Assembly (NCBI GenBank): GCA_013339895.1
Contig: JABACO010000014.1
Span: 8,537,892-8,601,891, forward strand
Source of the DNA: Ephydatia muelleri
Taxonomy: Eukaryota > Porifera > Demospongiae > Spongillida > Spongillidae
DNA length: 64,000 nucleotides
Direction of reading: 5' to 3'
Shown here: one piece after another, positions 55,296 to 64,000 of the stretch
How positions within the stretch are numbered: the first letter of the stretch is position 1
How the letters are laid out: the number at the start of each line of letters is the position of its first letter
Notes under the pieces: generated by a model
Databases searched by the model: none
Seen by the model: only the letters and a program-made list of their open reading frames with translations
Told to the model about the DNA's origin: nothing
Program-made: the position numbers and the translations under genes

Positions 55296-56190
55296 ATGAG
55301 TGTAGCGTTCGAAGGCTCCCTCACAATTAACGAAGTCCGTAATGATGTACAATGTGCGAGTCAGCTTGACGCTGCTAGTGTGCAACGGATTGAAAATGTG
55401 TTCCGAAGAGGTATCAAGGCCTGGGCACGGATGCTACTGCCAGATCTGAAACTGAAATGTGATAGTGAATTGAAGATCGCATTCAACATTCAATCAGTTG
55501 GATGGAAGAGCTGACCGTCGCTGAAGAGAGCAATGAAGAGGACCCTGTCTTGCCTATCCAATCTTCCAGTATCACAAGTTTCACTACACCAATGCTCCAC
55601 ACCATGCCTATCACCATCAGAGATGTGCTGAAGTACAAGAAGCCTTACACATCCATTGATGCACGAACACTTCTCGTCACTCTGACTGATGTACCCCAGG
55701 CCTATATTGCATCACTGCTCACCATTAGCAACAGTCATGCAGGCCGTTTGCATTTTCAAGCAAAGGTGGACAAGCTGTATGTCACAGAAGGTGTGGCTCT
55801 TCAAGAGTAGGCACTCTCGTTCCCGTGTGAGTAGTGCTACAGTCAACTTTGCAGTGGACTTCGTGTATGGAGATGATAACATAAGCCGTCTCACGTGGGA
55901 GGCCAAAAAACGATCTCCGAATACAGATCTCAGGTGGAAGGGGCTTGAAAATGTGTTGGCAATGAGATCTCTGGTTTTGAAATACGATATAGCCACCATG
56001 TATAGGATGTATTTATAGAAACAGAAGGCAGCAATGCCTAGGAAGCCACCAATTGGAAAGAGTATGTTTTACACCATAGCCAACCATATCACTGGTGGTG
56101 GAAAACAGCAGGAGGCACGGGCAGGAGTCGATTACATAAAAGTGAATTTCCACACAGACACTTTGCAGTTGTTGACACAGTAATCGATGT
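55296..56190 (+). pseudogene. Middle part of transposon protein, broken frames
   Basis: Three partly overlapping frames (55296-55514, 55502-55810, 55689-56018) and a continuation to about 56180 carry helical, undistinguished sequence such as VFRRGIKAWARMLLPDLKLK and GDDNISRLTWEAKKRSPNTD. An in-frame TAG near 56016 and frame changes near 55510, 55800 and 56175 separate them. Some of these could be introns, but no convincing splice pairs were seen. Confidence 0.6.
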
Positions 56191-56209
56191 TCTTGCTCCC
56201 CTCTCTGAT

Positions 56210-59012
56210 GTGGACCACACCCTGCGCAATGAGCTTCGTGGTATGCGTTCTGATGCATGCACGTTTCTTAGCTACGGGTACGCAGTACATGTGAGGAAGG
56301 GGGTTAAGGCATCAGAGGAGGCTGGAGTGCACATCCATCAGCCTCAAGAACATGAAGCCCAACAGTTTAGTGCATACCAGGAGCTGGAAGAGCTGAATTC
56401 TGTACCTGATTTGTTTGATGAGCCAGCCACTCAGGAGGCATTTATCAACAAAGTTAAGCACCAGCTCAGCTTGTGTGCACAAATGAGTGGATCTGTGATG
56501 GATCAGAGTGAGATTAATGGCACATCCACACACTCACCAGTACATGCACTAGACTTGGCTCCTGACAGAAGACCAAACAAGAATCCCAAGCTTGGTGGTT
56601 ACCTAGGATGCAGTGCTTGCAGGGGAACATTCCTGTTTTATGACAGGTTGAGGCAAGTAGCTTTAGCCAAACTGGATCAGGATCCAACAAGGCTTACCAA
56701 GATAGCTGATATACTGTTGTCCATCTACCAGTGTGAGCGTCGCCCTTTTCGGTACATGGCGCATGTGATGCTAGCTGCCCAACAGTCTCACAAGATGAAG
56801 CAGGCCATCGCTGAAATGGACTCTAGCACAGCGTATCTTGTGTTTGACTTCAAACAGAAGTTTTTGGCAAAGGGCTTTAGGGAGGGAGGTGACTCCTACT
56901 ACGGGAAAAAAGGTATGCTATGGTGGGGAGCAGGTGTGTACATTAAGCTGCCAGACTCTGAAGAAGCCAGGATCAGTGAGAATGAATACTATGTGGAAAT
57001 CGATTTCACTACAGATATAGCATCTTTCCAGGCTAGGATGGCAAAGGATGACAACGGTGTGTATGCAAGTGTTGTTGATGATATGCAAGTCGATGAGGAT
57101 GTGACAGAGGGTGATCAGGATGAGCTAGATGTGCCAGAGGGTGAACAGGATGAGCTAGATGTGCCAGAGGGTGAACAGGATGAGGATGTGCCAGAGGGTG
57201 AACAGGATGAGGATGTGCCAGAGGGTGAACAGGATGAGCTAGATGTGCCAGAGGGTGATCAGGATGAGGATGTGCCAGAGGGTGAACAGGATGAGCTAGA
57301 TGTGCCAGAGGGTGAACAGGATGAGCTAGATGTGCCAGAGGGTGAACAGGATGAGGATATGCCAGAGGGTGATCAGGATGAGCTAGATATGCCAGAGGGT
57401 GAAGAGGATGAGCTAGATGTGACAGAAGGTGATCAGGATGAGCTAGATGTGCCAAAGGGTGAACAGGATGAGCTAGATGTGCCAGAAGATGAACATGCAG
57501 GATCATGAGAATGGTGGTGAAGAGGATGCACAAGCTTGTGTACAGGATGAGGAGGAGAATGAAGATGGTACACCTGCCCTGCACTTCATTGACTGCATTG
57601 TCCAAGGTGAACAAAGGGCTGATGGCAATGTTGTTCTGTCGTGTTTGGAAGCAGCCCTTGATGCTTTGAAACAGCGGTTTCCTCACATTGCCAAAGTAAT
57701 GATGCAGAGTGATAATGCTAAAAATCTTGCAGGTAAGCAGATCAAGCTGCTCCTGCCTCACGTGTGCTCTGCTGCTGGACTAAAACTTGTGGCCTACTAC
57801 CACAATGAGGCACAGAGTGGCAAAGATGTCTGTGACACCCACTTTTCACACCAGCAGACACATGTGGATGCCTATCTGGTGCAGGGAGATGGTGGAAGGA
57901 AGGTCTCCACACCAAAGCAACTTGCTGTTGCGTTAATGACCAATTCAGTTTGTAATACAACTGTGTTGCTTGTGAAGCCAGACTTTCGTGCTGCATATCG
58001 TACTGCTGTAATACCTGCAGTACCTGGAATATCTGAGTTCTATGCAGCCAAGTACATCACAAATCATGGTAAGCAGGAAGTCCAGTTTTTCAGCAGTCTT
58101 GGTCAGAATGTGCCATCACTCTCTGTTCCTATTCCTTTGTGCCATGCCTGTTCTCTGACTACCCCCATGGATACAGAAGGCATAAACTTCACTGGTGTTA
58201 CTGTATTGTTGAATAGTGACAGTGAAGGCACATGCGTAGCAAGGAAAGAAAGACGGCGATACAGCAGGAGAAGTAAGGGCATGAGCAATCTAGAGATACA
58301 GCGTATGCAGAAACGGAGGGAAGATGAGAAAGCATTGCAAAGGATACGGGCACAGTACCCGCAATGTGGTGAGTGTCTCTATCATTTCAAATCACTCCAA
58401 CTACTTGTGAAACATGTGTGTGGTGGAGTAGTAATGCCTCATGATGTGCTCAGTAGTGCAATGAAGCATGCCAATCAACTTCTTTCAAGGATGGATTTTT
58501 CTGTGGAAGGTGCTGTAGATAGGGCTTCAAGTATGTTCATTACTGAAGTGACGTATGCAACCTTTGAGTCCAATTTTTATGCTGGTTGGGTCCATACCAG
58601 GAAGTGCATGCATCCAGAGTTGACATCAAAGGTAAGCGGCATAATACATCAGTGCTGGCAAGCTGGAAATTCTACTGAGTTGGGAAAAGTTAAAATCTCT
58701 GTTGATGGTGTGTTTGCAAGGCTTGATGAGATGCAGCTGCAAAAAGTCATTAGGATTAGTGAGCTTCCTCTTGCAGGAAAGATCAGATCGGTGTACCAGA
58801 GTATTGGAAGGAAGCCTGAGGCTCCACGAGCTGCTGGTCGTAAGCGTGGAAGGATGCAAGGTAGTGATGGACCAACCTCTGGGCAAAAGAAGGCCAGGAT
58901 AACTTATGAGCAGCTGGATTTGGGAAAGAACGTGTCCCATGCAGTGGAAAAAGCACGAATTAGAGGCCTATCTCTGTCACCACAGAATTGCAAAGACAGG
59001 AAACAAACCTAA
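56210..59012 (+). pseudogene. Transposase-like protein, C-terminal two-thirds, one frameshift
   Basis: The first frame (56210-57508) has a CSACRG motif and the segment AYLVFDFKQKFLAKGF, whose aspartates could be the first catalytic position, then GMLWWGAGVYIK. It runs into the acidic repeat. The second frame (57477-59012) continues with VMMQSDNAKNLAGKQI (second position), YYHNEAQSGKDVCDTHFSHQ (third position candidates), a C2HC-like finger CGECLYHFKSLQLLVKHVCG, and a basic C-terminus. The pattern resembles an RNase H-fold transposase; the residue assignment is inference. The frame change falls at the end of the repeat near 57490. Confidence 0.72.
57092..57490 (+). repeat. Coding minisatellite of acidic decapeptides
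   Basis: About 14 units of 27 or 30 bp, GATGAGCTAGATGTGCCAGAG-type followed by GGTGAACAG or GGTGATCAG, encode DELDVPEGEQ or DEDVPEGEQ. The array lies between the first and second candidate catalytic segments of the transposase. Confidence 0.92.
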
Positions 59013-59399
59013 ACTAGTAATGCGTGTTTCAGAACACATGCAGATTGCTAGAATTGAGCAAGAATAGCTTATTGTATTGAGTGCACTTTGTAAAGATTGA
59101 ATATTTAGGTCTGGGGTCGAGACTATTTTACAGAGCTCAGAAGTTGAGCGCAGCTGGTTCCAATGCTTCTGTACAAGCACAACTTCTAAAATTGTAGAAA
59201 TGCAACATTTGTTGTTGAGGTAAGAACTTTTGGACACTTCAGAAAGGCCCAGAAAAAAAGTGTACCTTTTTTCGGTACGGGTCGAACCGTTTCACTTCTA
59301 ACGAGTACTGCAAACGAGCGGAACAATGCACGAAGCTTAGAATGGCGCTAAACATCGTGTAAAAGGTTGGGTTGTTATGTTCGCACAAATGTGTGACAG

Positions 59400-59482
59400 T
59401 TTACGCTCGTCCGACTATTTTTACAAAATGTGAGTTCGACAAAAAGGGCTAAAAAAAACATTCTTTTTACATGGAACCGGTG
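59400..59482. repeat. Right terminal inverted repeat of TTAA transposon
   Basis: It ends GGAACCGGTG before TTAA and is the complement of the left end, with extra bases GGGCTAAAA within. Confidence 0.88.
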
Positions 59483-59621
59483 TTAAGGTACATATGTACA
59501 ACCATGATTCCACCTTTATGAAGTTAGTTGTAGTCGTGGGGGATTCCCCCCCCCCTCCCCCCATGTAATAATTCGCATCACTCTGCATATTCCTACTACG
59601 ACTATATGTTCTTCTCTTTAG

Positions 59622-60076
59622 ATTCCAATTTTACACATAAAAATGTACATAATTGGATTGCAGAGGAAGGAAAGCATTCAAATGGTACGTTTATGGTTTA
59701 CTATAAGTGTTGTACATTGTACTAGATTTTAAGTTTGGTATTTACCTTGGTTGGGGCATGTGTTTGAAACCGGCATTACATGCAGTTTTCCTTTCTTTAG
59801 ATCTCACTTTTCATCTTAAAAATATACTCAGTGCTCTTAAAGAAGTGGTGGATTGGAAGTCACTGCAGCAGGAATCCAACTACAAATTAGCCCTTCAAAT
59901 TGATATTAATAATCGTGGACAAGTTGCAGATTGCAGATATGCCCTAGTTCAGTTCTCAGACACGTCATGCTCCTGGAAGAAGCTGATTGATGCCCTCTCA
60001 TCCTGTGACCATGTGGTCCTGGCTGAACAATTAAAGACAAAGACATTGTGTACTCTGTACCATAGCATGTTTACAG
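59622..60076 (+). CDS. Two exons of a second death-domain gene
   Basis: Exon 59622-59684 (CTCTTTAG acceptor, GTACGT donor) and exon 59801-60076 (TTTCTTTAG acceptor, GTAGCA donor) are phase 1 at every border. The second contains VDWKSLQQESNY, then DCRYALVQFSDTSCSWKKLI and DALSSCDHVVLAEQLK. This is the tail of a death domain: a W in helix 1, then TW-like SW..LI.AL and LAE. The first exon (SNFTHKNVHNWIAEEGKHSN) has no recognised domain. Neighbouring exons were not found; upstream ones may be hidden by the transposon at 54.6-59.5 kb. The role is inferred only from the domain. Confidence 0.65.
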
Positions 60077-60821
60077 GTAGCAATAGTGTGTTAGTAGCAT
60101 GGGTCTATCTTGTGTAATGTTGGTGTGGTGTATGACATGGTGTTCTAGCTGAGACTGTATATAGGTGCATTTCTAGTTTATAAGTAGACATTCATTACAT
60201 GTATATATGATAGTGTATTGCGATGTACATGTTGTTGTTTTGTACACCATGGGCAAAGTGTGGTCTGGGGCATGTAACCATGGTGCCAATATATGGGAAT
60301 TACCTACCAGATAATTGTTCTCTGAGACTTTGCTGTAAAGGTAGTGAAGTACTTAGCTACTAAGTGATAAGGGAGGAGTGTGTAGAAGTACTTTTGCCTG
60401 TAGATCTATACTAACAAGGTGCGTCATCACCTCATAATTTCAGTAGGTCTGTTTACTACGTTGGTCAGCTTCCCTCAACCATCACTGCCACACTTAAAAG
60501 AATTAACAACAAATAAAGGCATCTAGTGTGGTTGATTGTGATGATTCCAATGTCATTTGTACTAATTTATGTTTCCTGCAACCATGTTCCCTTCAATTTG
60601 ACACCCTTTTGCTCTCAGAACATATCTTCAGCTGCCTCCCACTAATATGTACTTGTTCCAGACTACTGGGGAATGTGACAAGCCCACTGCTTTTGACCTC
60701 ACTGTCCCATCACTGCTAAGTTTCAATATTATCTTTGAAGTGGATCTGACTTGTGGGTCTGCATAGCTTCTTAAAACAACATGATGCCAATGCCATCAAA
60801 TTGGGTGTGCATACCAATGGA
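60077..60821. repeat. Dispersed repeat shared with 41.6-42.5 kb
   Basis: CATGTAACCATGGTGCCAATATATGGG (60270) and GATAATTGTTCTCTGAGACT (60310) recur at 41635 and 42218 respectively. They are here joined directly, whereas about 550 bp separates them there. No gene is evident. Confidence 0.7.
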
Positions 60822-61207
60822 GCTGCCATTTGGTCACCTAAACATCTCCCTAGCGTGGTCTGCATGCAGCTAGGGCCATTTGGTCACCTTAACATCTCTC
60901 TAGTGTGGTCTGCAGCTAGGGCCATTTGGTCACCTTAACATCTCTCTAGTGTGGTCTGCAGCTAGGGCCATTTGGTCACCTTAACATCTCCCTAGTGTGG
61001 TCTGCATGCAGCTAGGGCCATTTGGTCACCTTAACATCTCTCTCTAGTGTGGTCTGCAGCTAGGGCCATTTGGTCACCTTAACATCTCCCTAGTGTGGTC
61101 TGCAACTAGGGCCATTTGGTCACCTTAACATCCCCCTAGTGTGGTCTGCAACTAGGGCCATTTGGTCACCTTAACATCTCCCTAGTGTGGTCTGCAACTA
61201 GGGCCAT
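60822..61207. repeat. Minisatellite, about 8 units of 46-50 bp
   Basis: The repeating unit is CATTTGGTCACCTTAACATC followed by TCCCTAGTGTGGTCTGCA and GCTAGGGC. Units differ by a few substitutions and by an optional TGCA. Confidence 0.92.
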
Positions 61208-62700
61208 TCTATCATGTCTGGTGTTGTCCATAATTCATAATTATTGTAAATTTCGTGTGTACAAAAAACATTAAGAAAAATACTGAAGTACACATGCAGC
61301 ACACTAGTAAGACAGTAGCTTCATGGCCATGCAGGATGGGTAGAGATGTTCTATCAAAATTGTTATCAGGTGTGGTTCAGTTCTCATGCAGGTTAGTCAG
61401 TGAGACCCTAGCTCTTCTAGATTATAACCAATGTATGCACATGCCGAAGTGTGTGTATTAGCACGATGACTCAGAAGTCACGTTAGCGCAAAAGATATTA
61501 ACGAACCAGTCCAGCCAGCTACATGTCATTATCAACAACTCATGCACAGGTTACTTTCTTAAGCATATGTGCACGTGCATGCATGGATAGTGACTCTAGG
61601 TATCACTATTATTTTGTCTATTATTTATTATTTGCACGTTGTAATTGCAAATTAGGCAGCGGTTGGATCTGTTTACTCTCTTTATCAGCGGGAGTGCTTC
61701 CTAAAGGACGGGATTCCATTGCAGGTAGAACCTTTTAATTGGCGCTAATATAGGTTGTTGTTTGTGCCTGACTTCCTGCATGCTTCCTGGTACATCCGCC
61801 GGGTATTGTTATAACTATAAAGGATTGAGTTTGAGACAAGTGTCTTATATCTTCACGCAACTCACTGGAGAACACGGGACTAATATTTGTACACATTTGG
61901 TAAACATATTGTAGGCCCAATAAAGCTACACACTTGGTGAGCTGAGCCAGTAAAGTTTATCGATCGCTGTGCCTACACCCAATTTCTTTGTTCCTTTTTA
62001 ACACCCAACTTAGCTGTTCCTTTCACTGAATTGCGATGTATAGGTCTGGTCTACGAGACTATTTTGGTATACGAAAGAAATAAAAACACATCAAAATCAA
62101 GTGATGATTGTTTTATTATTATTAAGTTTAAACCTGGAACACTTTTGATGACCCTAGCTACCGACCTCACTAGAGAGATATTCACCCCCATATATACCTG
62201 ATTAATATTTTATTTAAAAAAATCTTTTGAAATGTTAGTTCTTGATTAGCATTTCTTTTGTGATCTGATCGTTACATTTAGCATATTAGTGATAACACAT
62301 CCCCTGGTTGGATAAATATTGGCCAACTAGTATTACGTGCAATTGATAAACATACATTTACATGTGTCTTTATTATGCAGATTTGGTGACCCTACATTGT
62401 AGTGAAGGGTTAATGCTATTTTACAGAATTTGGGACAACAGTTTTCAAATGCTATACACTTGGTGAGCTGGGCACAGCCTTCATGAGATACATTGTGAAC
62501 ACACCCAAATAATTAGTTTGTTCGATAATCAAATTCCAAAGTTATAATATACAGCAGCGGATGCATACTCACGACTATGTACAAAAAGCACTACAACTAA
62601 AAGTCACAACAGGTGGTTGAATCGGTACACATCTGGCCAAAATTGCCCTGGCAATTGTTCTGCCTAACTCAGGATGCAAACGATAATCTGGTTCTGATAA
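61208..62700. other. No gene or clear element recognised
   Basis: Short frames exist but carry no recognisable motif. The sequence is AT-rich with occasional TACATGTA words. Confidence 0.5.
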
Positions 62701-62713
62701 AACCATTCTCCCA

Positions 62714-62837
62714 TTTGGTTCCAAAGCTAGCAGCTACAGCACCGTCCACCCACAAGTTCGCACTTGCACACGAGTGCAGTGCGAGTCGAGTGCGAGTCGC
62801 ATTCAAGTTACATGTAGCTGCTAGCTTTGGAACCAAA
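62714..62837. repeat. Perfect 24-bp inverted repeat around a CGAGTG-rich core
   Basis: TTTGGTTCCAAAGCTAGCAGCTAC (given as two parts, TTTGGTTCCAAAG and CTAGCAGCTAC) at 62714-62737 is perfectly complementary to 62814-62837. The core contains repeated GTGCGAGTCG words. A diverged left arm recurs near 63090-63120. Confidence 0.85.
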
Positions 62838-63886
62838 TCAGAGAGCGTCATTATACACTCATTTATAGAGTGTGCTCTGTGTCTCTCATCATGTTCAGCC
62901 ATAAGGACTCATTGTTGATGCTCACCTGTTATTGCTGTTTCTTATGTTTCTGTTGGATCTTAGGAATAAATCCTTGCTGGGATGGGGACAGATTTTAGAA
63001 TAAATTTGTTTTGTAAACTATAATACAACACATGCATGGATCACAAGCTAGTAGAGTTCCGCATTGCAAGAGATAGTCTGGTTCTGATAAAACCATTCTC
63101 CCACCTGGTTGCAAAGCTAGCTGCTGTATACAAGTGGTAACTTTTTGACCTAATAATTGGCGAACACAGTCTAACAAATTGTAATATTGAAAAACCTTGC
63201 CTTATTCATGTACTTGCGTACATGTAATTGTTGAACAAAGCCTAGGTATTATACATACTTTTGAGAACTTGAAGTACATGTAATTTTGAACTTATACATA
63301 AGTACGTGTATAATTTACATGTACATAAAATATTTTACATACATGTATGTTAAATGATGAAGCTGAATTCACTAAACTGTACTACATGTACATGTATAGG
63401 TTCATCATTTTACCATTAAGCATATTCAGTTGAAAACCTATTGGGTGAACTAACTTGTACTTGTGGTCAACAATTATGTTCACCAATAGCATATAATTTG
63501 TAAACACACCATGTACATGTAGAAGCAATAATTTTCCACAACTGGAGAACTTAGCATTAACACAATTGGCGAATTTATTGTAACAATTGTACAATACACT
63601 GTTGGGGAACACAGCCTAATAATTACATGCACACATTTTGGCCCAATAATTTTACACAATCAGTGAAGTCACCCTAATTGGTGAACCCAAGCACATTATT
63701 GTTGTTACAATTGATGAACACATGCAAAACAGCCGGATAATAATTGTCCACAACTGCTGTACATAGTCGACTAGTAGATTTAATTATTGGGGTACACAAC
63801 CTAATAATTAGTGAACATATGGACTGCAGTGATGTTACACAATTGTTGAATACTGCCTAGTAGTTGATAATTGTACAAATGAACAT

Positions 63887-63922
<36 letters not shown>

Positions 63923-64000
63923 TGATTTAACACAATGGTTGAACCATAGTCCAGTGTCAAATTAAAATACCATGGTCCATGCACTAGTACATGTAGATAC
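62838..64000. repeat. Repeat-rich end of window
   Basis: It includes the block shared with 52867-53100 (62866-63050), satellite-like words in reverse orientation (63140-63880), a CA tract (63888-63918) and the 90-bp flank shared with 45117-45210. No gene was recognised. Confidence 0.6.

Larger units (their letters stand above)
54599..59482 (+). mobile_element. TTAA-type DNA transposon of unresolved superfamily (4.9 kb)
   Basis: Ends CACCGGTTCCATGTAAAAAG (54599) and its complement (to 59482) begin terminal inverted repeats of about 65-75 bp. The first 25 bases are identical and both reach TAAAAATAGTCGGA-like sequence. TTAA flanks both ends (54595-54598 and 59483-59486). The interior encodes, on the plus strand, a cysteine-rich protein and a long transposase-like protein with candidate acidic catalytic residues. 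TTAA duplications are known for piggyBac, Kolobok and Sola3, but neither these ends nor the protein let me assign it to one of them. Frameshifts and a stop mark it as inactive. Confidence 0.88.

Noticed and set aside
57033-57761. Minus-strand frame rich in HPLAHLAHP repeats
   Set aside because: It is the antisense shadow of the acidic repeat in the transposase; the plus strand has conserved protein context on both sides.
60822-61207. Possible CRISPR-like array
   Set aside because: Units are contiguous imperfect copies without unique spacers; this is a minisatellite in animal DNA.

Overview
The window looks like nuclear DNA of an invertebrate animal, most likely a sponge or another early-branching metazoan. 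The genes have many small exons with clean GT/AG borders. Ankyrin, Neuralized-type (NHR), Roc-like GTPase and death domains are joined in single proteins. The mobile elements are animal types: BEL/Pao, DIRS-like, Ty3/gypsy, LINE-like, hAT and TTAA-type DNA transposons. The palindromic octamer TACATGTA is scattered through almost every non-coding stretch. No rRNA, tRNA, CRISPR array or operon was seen. The species assignment is inference.

The core of the window (about 1.8-38.5 kb) is a tandem pair of related genes. Copy A occupies about 12.3-23.5 kb and copy B about 27.5-38.8 kb; the two 11 kb blocks are about 98% identical in coding exons. Each encodes ankyrin repeats (one repeat per exon), a three-exon NHR domain, one 2,091-bp exon carrying a Roc/COR-like GTPase (P-loop GIAGVGKT, switch DSGGQ, THRD), a small linker exon and a C-terminal death-like domain. 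Splice phases agree across every junction from the last ankyrin exon to the stop codon, giving about 1,060-1,085 residues downstream of the variable ankyrin exons. Copy B is open throughout. Copy A has a +1 T frameshift and an altered donor site in one phase-symmetric exon, and an hAT element in an ankyrin exon. Further upstream, another ankyrin exon (1793-1860 plus 7803-7836) is split by a young 5.9-kb BEL/Pao retrotransposon with a perfect 5-bp target duplication. The architecture (repeat sensor, NHR, GTPase switch, death domain) suggests a signalling or innate-immune receptor; that role is inference.

Between and after these genes the DNA is mostly mobile and repetitive. A degenerate DIRS-like element lies at 8.9-10.9 kb, with an internally deleted copy at 26.3-27.2 kb. 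LINE-like fragments lie at 23.5-23.9 and 43.7-45.0 kb. A 745-bp palindrome at 40.2-40.9 kb has diverged relatives at 24.7 and 51.8 kb. A broken gypsy element with LTRs fills 47.6-52.1 kb on the minus strand, and two small inverted-repeat elements have landed inside it. A 4.9-kb DNA transposon at 54.6-59.5 kb has long terminal inverted repeats and TTAA duplications; its decayed transposase does not match a superfamily I can name. At 59.6-60.1 kb two exons of another death-domain gene appear. The rest (45-47.6, 52.1-54.6 and 60.1-64 kb) is AT-rich DNA with dispersed satellite-like units, a roughly 48-bp minisatellite and dinucleotide repeats.
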